From Brevundimonas naejangsanensis (GTDB taxonomy: Bacteria > Pseudomonadota > Alphaproteobacteria > Caulobacterales > Caulobacteraceae): a stretch of DNA of 64,000 nucleotides. Each line of letters begins with the position of its first letter. Position 1 is the first letter of the stretch. The stretch covers positions 1,165,501-1,229,500 of the forward strand of contig NZ_CP032707.1 in assembly GCF_003627995.1 (NCBI RefSeq). The letters run 5' to 3'. Below the pieces are notes generated by a model. That model was not told the DNA's origin, did no database searches, and worked only from the letters and a program-made list of their open reading frames with translations. Of the stretch, positions 46,611 to 56,288 are shown piece after piece. Position numbers and translations under genes: made by a program.

Positions 46611-47474
46611 TCAGGCCTTGTCGAAGGTCAGGGGCTCGCCCCAGAACTGGGCCACCAGATCCGACTGCGGGCCGGGCGTTCCGGTGGTCAGGAAGTCGCG
46701 GCGGCCGGACGAACCCAGGTCGTATTCCGGGTGGCGCTCGAAATAGCGCTCCAGCGAGTCGGCCACGGCCGTCGGCTGGCTGATGACCTGGACGCCGACG
46801 GGCAGGGCCTGGGCGAACAGGTCGGCGACGATCTCATAGTGGGTGCAGCCCAGGATGGCCTTGTCCGGGTGGCGGCCGATGCGGCGGCGCAGGGCGTCGA
46901 CGTGGTCGTCGACCACCACCTTCAGCTCCTCCGGCGGGGCGCCCAGCTCGATCAGCCCCGCCAGGCCGGGACAGGCCTCGGTGAAGACGGCCAGATCGTC
47001 GCGGCGCTTGTCGATCTCGATCTCATAGACCCGGCTCATGGCCGTGGCGGCGGTGCAGAAGACGCCGGTGACGTCGATCGCCTGCTTCTTCTGGCCTTCC
47101 AGCCGCCCGTCGCGCTCGGCCTCATAGGACCAGGGCAGGCCGGTGGCCGCTTCGATGGTCGGGACGATGATGCCCAGGACGTTGACCGGACGGCCCAGTT
47201 TTTCGCGCAGCCCCGGGATCCACGTCTGCTGCAGACGGCGCAGGGCGATGGCCGAGGCCGTGTTGCAGGCCAGCACGACCAGGGAGGCGCCCGCCTCGAA
47301 CAGACGCTCGCATCCGGCGCGCGTCAGCTCGACGATCTCCTCGCCGTTCCGCCCGCCATAGGGGGCGTGGGCCTGGTCGCCCAGGTAGATGAAGTCCCGC
47401 GTGGGAAAGCGGGTGGTGAGTTCGCGGTGGACCGTCAGGCCCCCCACGCCGGAGTCGAAAACGCCTATGGCCAT
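46611..47474 (-). CDS. murI: Glutamate racemase
   Basis: Makes D-glutamate for peptidoglycan. The 287-residue enzyme has the start IGVFDSGVGGLTV, the first catalytic Cys in VVLACNTASA and the second in AILGCTHYEI. ATG 47474 (MAIGVFDSG) is chosen over the longer in-frame extension, which lacks homology. The C-terminal GTPGPQSDLVAQFWGEPL is slightly extended. Confidence 0.96.
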   Translation of the reverse strand: MAIGVFDSGVGGLTVHRELTTRFPTRDFIYLGDQAHAPYGGRNGEEIVELTRAGCERLFEAGASLVVLACNTASAIALRRLQQTWIPGLREKLGRPVNVLGIIVPTIEAATGLPWSYEAERDGRLEGQKKQAIDVTGVFCTAATAMSRVYEIEIDKRRDDLAVFTEACPGLAGLIELGAPPEELKVVVDDHVDALRRRIGRHPDKAILGCTHYEIVADLFAQALPVGVQVISQPTAVADSLERYFERHPEYDLGSSGRRDFLTTGTPGPQSDLVAQFWGEPLTFDKA

Positions 47475-47598
47475 GTCGCGGCGTTTAGCCCCCTGGGGTT
47501 CCGTCGTCCAATGGTTAGCATTACAGCGAATGCACGTGTCGGCTCGTGCCACCGGGTCCAGGGTCGCGCGACAACGTTTAAAAGGTTGGGAGTACCGG

Positions 47599-49770
47599 AT
47601 GCACAGACGCCATCTTCTCATCGGGGGCGCGAGCCTCTTCGCCCTGTCGGGCTGCGCTTCGGCCGGCGCTCTGGCGGCCGGAACGAGCGGCGCCGCACCG
47701 ACCGCGGACGAGGCCCGCATCGCGCGCGCCGTCCTGCCGACGACCGCGCCGCGCGCCGAACTTCTGCAGGCCTGGACCGGCCCCTACGAGGGCGTGCCGC
47801 CGTGGGACAAGGTGACCGCCGCCAAGCTGCGCGAAGCCATCCTCGAAGGCATTGAGCTGCGCCGCGCCGAGATCAACGCCATCGCCGACAACCCCGAGCC
47901 GGCGACCTTCGCCAACACCCTGGTCGCCATGCAGATGGCCGGCGAGCCGCAGAGCCGGGCCATGGCGATCTTCGGCGTCATGACCTCCAACATCGGCTCG
48001 GCCGAGTATCAGAACCTGGCCCGTGAAGTGTCGCCGATCCTGTCGGCCGCCAGCGACGAGACGACCTTCAACACCCGCCTGTTCGCCCGCATCAAGTCGG
48101 TGGCCGACAACGCCGCCGCCATGGGCCTCACGGCCGAACAGACGCGCCTGGCCGAGCGCAGCCGCGACAGCTTCATCCGCAACGGCGCCGCCCTGGACGC
48201 CGCCGGCAAGGCCGAGCTGGGCCGCATCAACACCGCCCTGTCCAACGCCTTCACCAGCTTCGGCCAGAAGGTGGTCGAGGACGAGAAGACCTGGACCCAT
48301 ATCCCGAACGAGGCCGGGGTCGCCGGCCTGCCGGCCTCCAACAAGGCCGCCGCCGCGGCCGCAGCCCAGGCCCACGGCCTCAGCGGCTGGGCCATCAACA
48401 ACACCCGCTCCAGCGTCGACCCCTTCCTGTCGTTCGCCGACGACCGCGCCCTGCGCGAGCAGGTGTGGAAGAAGTTCGTCAACCGCGGCGACAACGGCGA
48501 CGCCAATGACACCAATGCGACGATCGCCCAGATCGTCGACCTGCGTCAGCAGCGCGCCAAGCTGCTCGGCTTCGCCAACCACGCCGAATGGCGCATGCAG
48601 GACACCATGGCCAAGACCCCCGCGGCGGCCATGGAGCTGATGGAGCGCGTCTGGGCCCCGGCCAAGGCCCGCGTCGCCGAGGAAGTCGCCGACATGAAGG
48701 CGATCGCCGGCCACGACATCGAGCCGTGGGACTACCTCTACTACGCCGAGAAGGTCCGCAAGGCGAAGTACGACCTCGATCAGAACGAGATGAAGCCGTA
48801 CCTCGAGCTGAACAACGTCAAGCGCGGCGCCTTCTACATGGCCGAGCGCCTGTACGGCTTCACCTTCCACAAGGTGACCGACGGCTCGGTGCCGGTCTTC
48901 CACCCGGACGTCGAGGTGTTCGAGGTCAAGAACAAGGCGGACGGCTCGCACGTCGGCCTGTTCTACTCCGACGACTTCGCCCGCTCGGGCAAGCGGTCGG
49001 GCGCCTGGGCCACGACCTACCGGTCGTACTCGACCTATGACGGCGTGAAGAACGTCCTGGCCTCGAACAACAACAACTTCATCAAGGCCGCCAGCGGTCC
49101 GCTGCTGATCTCCCTGGACGACGCCGAGACCCTGTTCCACGAGTTCGGCCACGCCCTGCACTCGCTGTCGTCGCAGGTGCGCTACCCGGCCCTGGCCGGC
49201 ACGCCGCGCGACTACGTCGAATATCCGTCGCAGGTGCACGAGCACTGGGTGCTGTCGCGTCCGATCATCGACGGCTTCCTGAAGCACGTAGAAACCGGCC
49301 AGCCCATGCCCCAGGCCCTGGTCGAGAAGATCGAGGCCGCGGCCACCTTCAACCAGGGCTATACGACGGTGTCCTACCTGTCGTCGGCCCTGGTCGACAT
49401 GGACCTGCACACCCAGGCCACGCCGCCGACCGACATCGACGCCTTCGAGCGCGACAGCCTGAAGCGTCTGGGCATGCCCAAGGAGATCGTGATGCGGCAC
49501 CGCCTGCCGCAGTTCAATCACCTGTTCACCTCGGACGCCTATTCGGCCGGCTACTACTCCTACCTGTGGTCGGAAGTGATGGACGCCGACACCTGGGCCT
49601 ATTTCGAGGAGTCCGGCGATGTCTTCAACCCGGACATCGGCGCCCGCTACAAGGCCATCATCCTGGCCGAGGGCAACACCACGGACCGCGCCGAGGCCTA
49701 TCGCCGCTTCCGCGGCCGCAACCCCGACGTGACGGCCCTGCTGAAGGTGCGGGGCTTCCCGGTCTCTTAA
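47599..49770 (+). CDS. M3-family zinc metallopeptidase (peptidyl-dipeptidase Dcp-like), lipoprotein
   Basis: Zinc peptidase of 723 residues related to Dcp and oligopeptidase A. The zinc site is FHEFGHALHSLSS (near residue 515). Downstream are YVEYPSQVHEHW and YSAGYYSYLWSEVMDADTW, typical of the family. The N-terminus has both a basic start and a lipobox (LFALSGCAS, Cys near 20), so the enzyme is probably anchored in the envelope and trims peptides there. The start is ATG 47599; a GGTTGGGAG lies nearby. A family P element and terminator follow. Confidence 0.95.
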   Translation: MHRRHLLIGGASLFALSGCASAGALAAGTSGAAPTADEARIARAVLPTTAPRAELLQAWTGPYEGVPPWDKVTAAKLREAILEGIELRRAEINAIADNPEPATFANTLVAMQMAGEPQSRAMAIFGVMTSNIGSAEYQNLAREVSPILSAASDETTFNTRLFARIKSVADNAAAMGLTAEQTRLAERSRDSFIRNGAALDAAGKAELGRINTALSNAFTSFGQKVVEDEKTWTHIPNEAGVAGLPASNKAAAAAAAQAHGLSGWAINNTRSSVDPFLSFADDRALREQVWKKFVNRGDNGDANDTNATIAQIVDLRQQRAKLLGFANHAEWRMQDTMAKTPAAAMELMERVWAPAKARVAEEVADMKAIAGHDIEPWDYLYYAEKVRKAKYDLDQNEMKPYLELNNVKRGAFYMAERLYGFTFHKVTDGSVPVFHPDVEVFEVKNKADGSHVGLFYSDDFARSGKRSGAWATTYRSYSTYDGVKNVLASNNNNFIKAASGPLLISLDDAETLFHEFGHALHSLSSQVRYPALAGTPRDYVEYPSQVHEHWVLSRPIIDGFLKHVETGQPMPQALVEKIEAAATFNQGYTTVSYLSSALVDMDLHTQATPPTDIDAFERDSLKRLGMPKEIVMRHRLPQFNHLFTSDAYSAGYYSYLWSEVMDADTWAYFEESGDVFNPDIGARYKAIILAEGNTTDRAEAYRRFRGRNPDVTALLKVRGFPVS

Positions 49771-49772
49771 GG

Positions 49773-49803
49773 GGGCCTATCGGCCTTCGGCCTGCTTGAG
49801 GCC
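49773..49803 (-). repeat. Family P element 7
   Basis: Minus-strand GGCCT-CAAGCA-GGCC-GAA-GGCC-GAT-AGGCC. The inner helix is GGCC/GGCC, a compensated change from GCGC/GCGC. It begins two bases after the M3 peptidase stop and just before its terminator. Confidence 0.9.
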
Positions 49804-49823
49804 CGTTAGGCGCTGAGACTGGA

Positions 49824-49860
49824 AAGGCCCGGTGGAGCGATCCGCCGGGCCTTTTCTTTT
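49824..49860 (+). terminator. Intrinsic terminator of the M3 peptidase gene
   Basis: Perfect 9-bp stem AAGGCCCGG/CCGGGCCTT followed by TTTCTTTT. Confidence 0.92.
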
Positions 49861-49892
49861 CCGCTCATCCCGGCGTCCGCCGGGATGAGCGG
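49861..49892. repeat. Family B palindrome
   Basis: Perfect 15-bp arms identical to the copy at 1925-1956. It directly follows the terminator T tract and precedes corA by about 75 bp. Confidence 0.92.
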
Positions 49893-49965
49893 GTGTCAGG
49901 ATTGAGGACCCAGGGCGGGCCGCTGTGCTAAGCCTTGGCCGTGTAGTCCAGCCAAAGGAAAACGC

Positions 49966-50931
49966 ATGAGCGTCGTCGCCTCCTACGTCTACAAGGACGG
50001 CAAGCGGGTGCGCGCGGCGCCGCTGACCGACCAGGGCCTGGCCCTGGCCGAGGGCGAATACCTCTGGATCGGCCTGCACGAGCCGACGGACGAGGAGTTC
50101 GACGTCCTGGTGCGGCGTTTCCACCTGCACCCCCTGGCGGTCGAGGACGCCCTGACGGCGCACCAGATCCCCAAGCTGGAGGTCTATGGCTCGGAACTCT
50201 TCATCGTCGCCCGCACGGCCCAGGCCAAGGGCGACCGCATCCTCTACGGCGAGACCCACGTATTCGTCGGCCCCAGCTACGTCATCACCATCCGCCACGG
50301 CTCAGCCCGCGCCCATACCCAACTGCGCGCCCAGCTGGAGGCCTCGCCGCACCAGCTGCGCCACGGGGCGGACTTCATCCTGCACGCGGTGCTGGACTTC
50401 ATCGTCGACGGCTACGTCCCCATCGTCGACGCCATCGAGGACAGCGTGCTGGAGATGGAGCAGGTGGCGCTGGACCGTTTCCTGTCGCGCGCCGACATCA
50501 CCCGCCTGTTCCACCTGCGTCGCGAACTGGTGAAGTTCAGCCGGGTGCTGGGGCCGATGGAGGAGGTGGCGAACAAGCTGCAGTCGCTGGACCTGCCCTG
50601 TATCGACCGCGAGGTGCGGCCCTATTTCCGCGACGTGGCCGACCATGTGCGGCGCGTCGCCAGCCGGGCGGCGGCCCTGCGCGACATCCTGGCCTCGGTG
50701 TTCGAAGTGTCCAACCTGTTGGAGCAGCAGCGCCAGGGCGTCATCACCCGCAAGCTGGCCGCCTGGGCCGCCATTCTGGCCACCCCGACGGCGGTGGCCG
50801 GCATCTACGGCATGAATTTCGACCACATGCCCGAGCTGCGCTGGACCTACGGCTATCCGGCGGCGATGGGGCTGATCGCAGTCATCTGCCTGGGCCTCTA
50901 CGTCACCTTCAAGCGCACCAAATGGCTGTGA
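49966..50931 (+). CDS. corA: Magnesium/cobalt transporter CorA
   Basis: Pentameric divalent-cation channel of 321 residues. The long N-terminal cytosolic domain (FDVLVRRFHLHPLAVEDAL) and stalk helix are followed by two C-terminal membrane helices with the selectivity motif GIYGMNFDHMPEL between them. A basic end (FKRTKWL) is typical. It ends exactly where the convergent ppc stop begins, with no spacer. Confidence 0.96.
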   Translation: MSVVASYVYKDGKRVRAAPLTDQGLALAEGEYLWIGLHEPTDEEFDVLVRRFHLHPLAVEDALTAHQIPKLEVYGSELFIVARTAQAKGDRILYGETHVFVGPSYVITIRHGSARAHTQLRAQLEASPHQLRHGADFILHAVLDFIVDGYVPIVDAIEDSVLEMEQVALDRFLSRADITRLFHLRRELVKFSRVLGPMEEVANKLQSLDLPCIDREVRPYFRDVADHVRRVASRAAALRDILASVFEVSNLLEQQRQGVITRKLAAWAAILATPTAVAGIYGMNFDHMPELRWTYGYPAAMGLIAVICLGLYVTFKRTKWL

Positions 50932-53637
50932 TCAGCCGCTGTTCCGGAGGCCCGCCGCCACCCCGTTGATGGCCAGAAGGATGCCGTTGCGCACGCGCGG
51001 GTCGTCGTCGCCCGCCCGGCGGCGGCGGATCAGCTCGACCTGGACGTGGTTCAGCGGCTCGACATAGGGCATGCGCTGGCGGATCAGGCGGCTGAGCTCG
51101 GGCTGGCCGCCCAGCAGCCGGTCCTGGCCGGTGATCGACAGGACGGCGGCGACCGTCCGATCCCATTCGGCGAGGATGGCGGCGTGGAGGCGCTCGGCCA
51201 GGGCGGCGTCGGGGACCAGGCTCGCATAGCGGCGGGCGATGGCCATGTCGGCCTTGGCCATGACCATCTCCATGTTCTGCACCACGGTGCGGAAGAAGGG
51301 CCAGGCCTCGGCCATGGCGCGCAGTTCGACCGGGTCCTCGCCTCGGACCGCCGAGCCGAAGCCGAACCAGCCGGGCAGCATGACCCGCGACTGCGACCAG
51401 CTGAATACCCAGGGGATGGCGCGCAGGTCCTCGATGGCGGGGGAGGCCGTGCGGCTGGCGGGACGCGAGCCGATCTTCAGGTCGGCGATCTCGGCGATGG
51501 GGGTGGCGGCGCGGAAATAGTCGACGAAGCCGGGCGTGTCATAGACCAGGGCGCGATAGGCCGTCATCGAGGCGGCCGACAGCCGCGCCGCCGTCTCGCC
51601 GTAGCGGGCGCTGTGGCCCGCGTCGGACTGCGGCCCCAGCGAGGCCAGCAAAGTCCCGCAGGTCAGGGCGTCGAGGTTGCGCCGCGCCACCTCCGGCTCG
51701 CCGTATTTGTTGGCGATGACCTCGCCCTGTTCGGTGACGCGGATGCGGCCCGCGACGGTCCCGCCGGGCTGGCCCAGCACGGCCGAGAAGGCGGAGCCGC
51801 CGCCGCGCCCGACGGCGCCGCCCCGGCCGTGGAACAGTTGCAGCCGCACCCCCGCCGCGCGGGCGACTTCCAGCAGGGCGCGCGAGGCCTCGTGCAGCTC
51901 CCAGCCCGAGGTCAGGTAGGAGCCGTCCTTGTTGCTGTCGGAATAGCCGATCATCACCTCCTGCACCCCGCGCGCCTCGGCCACGGCGCGGGCAGACGGC
52001 TCGGCGAGGACGCGCTCGAGCGTGGCGCGGGCGGCCCGCAGGTCGTCGATGGTCTCGAACAGGGGGACGGCCTGGATCGGGCAGGCGGAAGGCTTGGCCG
52101 GATCGTAGAGGCCGACTTCCTTGAGCAGCAGATAGACCTCCAGCATGTCTGAGGCGGCGTCGGTCTTGGACACGATGTGGGTGCGGATCGCCTGCGGGCC
52201 GAAGGTCGCCAGGGCCTCGGCGGCGGCCTCAAGGATGGCGCGCTCCTTCCGCGTCTCGGGCGCATAGTCCGCAAACGGAGAGAAGAGGGGGCGGGGGCTG
52301 GTCAGTTCACGCGCGAGCACCGCCAGGCGCTCCGTCTCATCCAGGGCGGCGTAGTTGGCGCAGACGCCGGCAACCTTCAGCAGGTCGGCGACCACGCGCT
52401 GATGCACGTCCGAGTTCTGGCGCAGGTCCAGCGTCGCCATGTGGAAGCCGAATATATCCGCCGCCGTGATCAGCCGCGCCAGCCGGTCGTCGGCGAAGAC
52501 GGCGCCGTGAGTCCGCACCAGGCTGTCGTGCAGCACGGCCAGGTCGGCGCGGAAGGCGTCGGGGCCGTCGTAGGGGGGCGCGGCGAAGCGGGCGGGGCGC
52601 GGCGTCGGCTCGCCGGTCAGGACCGGATAGGCCGCCGACAGGCGGGCGTAGATCTGGCTGAGCGCCCGGCGATAGGGCTCGTCCGCCCGCTGGATGGAGG
52701 CGTCGCCCGACGCTTGCGAAAGGGCCAGCAGCTCGGGCGTGACGCGGGTCAGGTCGATCGACAGGCTGAGCTCGGCGCCCAGGGCGTGCACCTCGTCCAG
52801 ATAGAAGCCGAGCGCGGCGCGGGCCTGACTGCGGAAAGCGGCGCGCAGGGTGTCGGCGTCGACGTTCGGGTTGCCGTCGCGGTCGCCGCCGACCCAGGAG
52901 CCGATGCGCACGAAGGGCGCCAGGTCGGGCGCCTCCAGCAGGCGCCGCCACTCGGCCAGCTGGGCCGGGGCGACATGCAGGAAGATGCGCTGCAGCCAGT
53001 CGACCACGGTGTCGATCTCGTCCTGCACCACCAGGGCCGAGGCCCGGGTCAGCCGCGTGGCCCACAGGATGACGATCTGGCGGCGCAGGGCCGCCTTCAA
53101 CGTTTCGGGATCGCAGGCGACGCCGTCACGGTCGCAGCCGTCCAGAAGGTCGCCGACGGCGGCGATGCGGTCGATCACGCTCTTGCGCCGCACCTCGGAC
53201 GGGTGGGCGGTCAGGACTGGCGAGATCAGGGCCCGCCCCAGCAGGTCGCGCACCTGATCGGCGCCCGCGCCCGCCTCGGCCAGGCGCTTCAGCGCGCCTT
53301 CGGGGGTGTCGGCCCGCTCGCCCGCCTCGGCCTGGGCCTGGGCGCGGCGCTTGCCCGCCCGATCCTCGGCGACATTGGCCAGCAGGGAGAAGGCGGCGAA
53401 GCCGTGCACCAGGCCGACGGCCTGATCCAGCGACAGCTGGCCCAGCAGCCGCTCCAGCTCGGCCGCGTCGTGCGAGGCCGGGTCGCGGTGATAGGCCACC
53501 GAGGCGCGGCGCACCGCCTCGATGCGGTCGTAGAGGGCCTGTCCGCCCTCGTCGCGGATCACCTCGCCGAGCAGGGCGCCCAGCAGCCGGACCTCCTCGC
53601 GGAGGCGATCGTGGGGAAACTCCGAGGCTTGGGTCAT
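50932..53637 (-). CDS. ppc: Phosphoenolpyruvate carboxylase
   Basis: Anaplerotic enzyme making oxaloacetate from PEP and bicarbonate; 901 residues. Motifs: TAHPSEVRRKSV (catalytic His), IGSWVGGDRDGNPNV, IGYSDSNKDGSYLTSGW, FHGRGGAVGRGGG, and the C-terminal NGILLAINGVAAGLRNSG. The usual tetramer regulation by aspartate and acetyl-CoA is likely but not shown by sequence. It is monocistronic. Confidence 0.97.
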   Translation of the reverse strand: MTQASEFPHDRLREEVRLLGALLGEVIRDEGGQALYDRIEAVRRASVAYHRDPASHDAAELERLLGQLSLDQAVGLVHGFAAFSLLANVAEDRAGKRRAQAQAEAGERADTPEGALKRLAEAGAGADQVRDLLGRALISPVLTAHPSEVRRKSVIDRIAAVGDLLDGCDRDGVACDPETLKAALRRQIVILWATRLTRASALVVQDEIDTVVDWLQRIFLHVAPAQLAEWRRLLEAPDLAPFVRIGSWVGGDRDGNPNVDADTLRAAFRSQARAALGFYLDEVHALGAELSLSIDLTRVTPELLALSQASGDASIQRADEPYRRALSQIYARLSAAYPVLTGEPTPRPARFAAPPYDGPDAFRADLAVLHDSLVRTHGAVFADDRLARLITAADIFGFHMATLDLRQNSDVHQRVVADLLKVAGVCANYAALDETERLAVLARELTSPRPLFSPFADYAPETRKERAILEAAAEALATFGPQAIRTHIVSKTDAASDMLEVYLLLKEVGLYDPAKPSACPIQAVPLFETIDDLRAARATLERVLAEPSARAVAEARGVQEVMIGYSDSNKDGSYLTSGWELHEASRALLEVARAAGVRLQLFHGRGGAVGRGGGSAFSAVLGQPGGTVAGRIRVTEQGEVIANKYGEPEVARRNLDALTCGTLLASLGPQSDAGHSARYGETAARLSAASMTAYRALVYDTPGFVDYFRAATPIAEIADLKIGSRPASRTASPAIEDLRAIPWVFSWSQSRVMLPGWFGFGSAVRGEDPVELRAMAEAWPFFRTVVQNMEMVMAKADMAIARRYASLVPDAALAERLHAAILAEWDRTVAAVLSITGQDRLLGGQPELSRLIRQRMPYVEPLNHVQVELIRRRRAGDDDPRVRNGILLAINGVAAGLRNSG

Positions 53638-54109
53638 GCTAGGCGTCTCTCAGCGGGGAGGCCGGACAGGGACCGTATCAATGAAATCCGAGCGCGCCAG
53701 TCCATGCGGCAACGCAGAAACCCTTTGTGTGGCGGCGCCGTCCTGTTCCCTCCCGTCATCCCCGGGCTTTGTCCCGGGGATCCAGAAACTCAGGTCTTCG
53801 CTCGTCCCGCGCCGCGCCTTGATATAGCGCGTCGTGTTTATGGATTCTCGGGACAAGCTCGAGAATGACGACTGGCGAGACGTTCTGCGTGCGTCCTCAA
53901 GGCGACAAGCCTATCGACTCCGCCTTGCTTTTCCGCCATAAGCCGCGACTTCCGGCGCAATTGAACCTGCGCCTCCACCGTCACGACCCCTGATTTTTCT
54001 TCAGGACGAGGACGGAGAGGGCCTCTGTCGACGTGATCGTTCGCAGAGGTCGCCCGCCTATGGGCGTTTCTCTAGGAGGCCCACGGCCCAGGCGCATGAA
54101 AGGGTTTGA
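53638..54109. other. 472-bp region upstream of ffh without a gene
   Basis: It holds the ppc upstream region, an inverted repeat pair at 53753-53870, and an ffh leader with small hairpins (for example CCTCTG/CAGAGG at 54022-54049). I looked for the SRP RNA tetraloop motif and did not find it. No ORF with family similarity is present. Confidence 0.75.
53753..53870. repeat. Family A-related inverted pair
   Basis: Left CCGTCATCCCCGGGCTTTGT and right ATTCTCGGGACAAGCTCGAG plus AATGACG. This is a diverged version of the family A composite element, with CCCGGG replacing CTCGGG in the left palindrome. Confidence 0.8.
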
Positions 54110-55642
54110 ATGTTCGAGGCTCTGAACGAGCGGCTGACAGGCGTCTTCGACCGGATCACCGGGCGCGGCGCCCTGTCCGAAAAGGATGTCGAGGAGGCCC
54201 TGCGCGAGGTCCGCGTCGCCCTGCTCGAGGCCGACGTCGCCCTGCCGGTGGTCAAGGACTTCATCGCCCGCGCCAAGACGGCCGCGACCGGCGAGGAAGT
54301 CATCCGTGCGGTCAAGCCCGCGGATCAGGTCATCAAGATCGTCTATGACGGCCTGGTCGACATGCTGGGCGGCGAAGAGCCGGTTCCGCTGAACACCAAC
54401 GCCACCCCGCCCGCCGTCGTCCTGATGGCCGGTCTGCAGGGCTCGGGCAAGACCACGACCTCGGCCAAGCTGGCGCTGCGCCTGTCGAAGTTCGACCGCA
54501 AGAAGGTCATGATGGCCTCGCTGGACACGCGTCGTCCGGCGGCCATGGAGCAGCTGGCGACCCTGGGCCAGCAGATCGAGGTCGCGACCCTGCCCATCGT
54601 GGCGGGCGAGAGCGCGGTCCAGATCACCCGCCGCGCCTTGCAATCGGCCAAGCTTCAGGGCTTCGACGTCCTGATCCTCGACACCGCCGGCCGCATCACC
54701 CTGGACGAAGGGCTGATGAACGAGGTGGCCGAGGTCGCCGAGATCGCCAAGCCGGTCGAGACCCTGCTGGTCGCCGACAGCCTGACCGGCCAGGACGCGG
54801 TGCGCACCGCCGCCGCCTTCCATGAGCGTCTGCCCCTGACGGGTCTGGTGCTGACCCGCGCCGACGGCGACGGGCGCGGCGGCGCCATGCTGTCGATGCG
54901 CGCCGTCACCGGCCTGCCGATCAAATATCTGGGCGCGGGCGAAAAGGTCGACGCCCTCGACGTCTTCGACGCCCGCCGCGTCGCCGGCCGCATCCTGGGC
55001 CAGGGGGACATCGTCGCCCTGGTCGAGAAGGCCGCGGGCGAGCTGGACCAGGCCAAGGCCGAGAAGATGGCCCGCAAGCTGGCCAAGGGCCAGTTCGACC
55101 TGGACGACCTGGCCGGTCAGCTGAACCAGATGAAGAAGATGGGCGGTCTGCAGGGCATCATGGGCCTGCTGCCCGGCGTGGCCAAGCTGAAGAACCAGAT
55201 GGCCGAGAACAACGTCTCGGACAAGATGATCGACCGCCAGCTGGCCGTCATCAACTCCATGACCAAGGCCGAGCGCAAGAAGCCGGACCTGCTGAACGCC
55301 AGCCGCAAGAAACGCGTGGCCAAGGGCGCCGGGGTCGAGGTCCAGGACATCAACCGCCTGCTGAAGCAGCACCGGCAGATGGCCGACATGGTGAAGTCCC
55401 TGTCCAAGGGCGGCGGCAAGAACCTGCAGAAGATGGCCGCCATGATGGGCGGTCTGCCCGGCATGGGCGGCGGCATGGGCGGGGGCCCCGACATGGCCCG
55501 CCTCAAGGCCCTGGGCGGCGGCAAGATGCCCGAGCCCTCGGCCGATGAAATGAAAGCCATTCAGGACCGCCTGGCGGGTCTGGGCGGCGGACAACTTCCG
55601 GGGGGCCTTCCGGGCCTGCCGGGCTTCCCCAAAAAGAACTAA
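54110..55642 (+). CDS. ffh: Signal recognition particle protein Ffh
   Basis: SRP54 GTPase that recognises signal sequences on nascent proteins; its receptor FtsY is at 3.6 kb. The 510-residue protein has the N domain, G domain (GLQGSGKTTTSAKLA, DTAGRITLDE, TRADGDGRGGA) and a Met-rich M domain (MKKMGGLQGIMGLLPG, KKMAKG-like region). The C-terminus is unusually Gly/Met/Pro-rich (GGMGGGPDMARL). rpsP follows after 24 bp, an order seen across proteobacteria. Confidence 0.98.
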   Translation: MFEALNERLTGVFDRITGRGALSEKDVEEALREVRVALLEADVALPVVKDFIARAKTAATGEEVIRAVKPADQVIKIVYDGLVDMLGGEEPVPLNTNATPPAVVLMAGLQGSGKTTTSAKLALRLSKFDRKKVMMASLDTRRPAAMEQLATLGQQIEVATLPIVAGESAVQITRRALQSAKLQGFDVLILDTAGRITLDEGLMNEVAEVAEIAKPVETLLVADSLTGQDAVRTAAAFHERLPLTGLVLTRADGDGRGGAMLSMRAVTGLPIKYLGAGEKVDALDVFDARRVAGRILGQGDIVALVEKAAGELDQAKAEKMARKLAKGQFDLDDLAGQLNQMKKMGGLQGIMGLLPGVAKLKNQMAENNVSDKMIDRQLAVINSMTKAERKKPDLLNASRKKRVAKGAGVEVQDINRLLKQHRQMADMVKSLSKGGGKNLQKMAAMMGGLPGMGGGMGGGPDMARLKALGGGKMPEPSADEMKAIQDRLAGLGGGQLPGGLPGLPGFPKKN

Positions 55643-55666
55643 CGACTTCCTAGAAAGAGACTGAAA

Positions 55667-56179
55667 ATGCTGAAGATTCGTCTGGCCCGCGGCGGCGCCA
55701 AGAAGCGCCCCTACTACCACATCGTCATCGCCGACTCGCACGCTCCGCGCGACGGTAAGTTCATCGAGCGCGTCGGCAGCTACAACCCGATGCTGCCGAA
55801 GGACAGCGCCACCCCGCGCATCGTCCTGAAGGCCGACCGCATCGCCGAGTGGCTGGGCAAGGGCGCCCAGCCGACCGACCGCGTCGCTCGCTTCATCAGC
55901 CAGAGCCAGGACGAAGCGCTGGCCGGCAAGGTCCAGTGGGCCCAGGGCAACAACCCGAAGAAGGCCGAGCCGGGCAAGAAGGCCCAAGAACGCGCCGCCG
56001 AGCGCGCCCAGCGTGAAGCCGACCGCCTGGAAGCCGAAGCCGCCGCCAAGGCCGAGGCCGCTGAAGCCGCCGCCGCCGCTGCCGCCGCTCCGGCCGTGGA
56101 AGAAGCTCCGGCTGAAGAAGCCCCTGCGGCTGAAGCGCCTGCCGAAGCCGCCGCTGAGGCGACCGAAGAACAGGCCTAA
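55667..56179 (+). CDS. rpsP: 30S ribosomal protein S16 with long Ala/Glu tail
   Basis: The first 80 residues are S16 ([50 protein letters not shown]). The product is 170 residues, about twice the usual length: residues about 105-170 form a low-complexity Ala/Glu/Pro tail ([20 protein letters not shown]). Extended S16 tails are known in Caulobacterales. It sits between ffh and rimM and is followed by a terminator. Confidence 0.95.
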   Translation: MLKIRLARGGAKKRPYYHIVIADSHAPRDGKFIERVGSYNPMLPKDSATPRIVLKADRIAEWLGKGAQPTDRVARFISQSQDEALAGKVQWAQGNNPKKAEPGKKAQERAAERAQREADRLEAEAAAKAEAAEAAAAAAAAPAVEEAPAEEAPAAEAPAEAAAEATEEQA

Positions 56180-56217
56180 GCCTTACTTTTCATCCGGCTG
56201 CGGCCGGTTGAAACGGG

Positions 56218-56249
56218 AAAGCAGCGTCCTTCCGGGGCGCTGCTTTTCT
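56218..56249 (+). terminator. Intrinsic terminator between rpsP and rimM
   Basis: Perfect 9-bp stem AAAGCAGCG/CGCTGCTTT with an 11-base loop, then TCT. It probably limits read-through into rimM, allowing different amounts of S16 and RimM. Confidence 0.85.
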
Positions 56250-56288
56250 GCTATCTGGACCCCATCGCATCGGTAAACGGAGCCCGGT

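Noticed and set aside
53871-54109. Possible SRP (4.5S) RNA upstream of ffh.
   Set aside because: The conserved GGAA tetraloop helix and its internal-loop bases were not found; only weak small hairpins are present.
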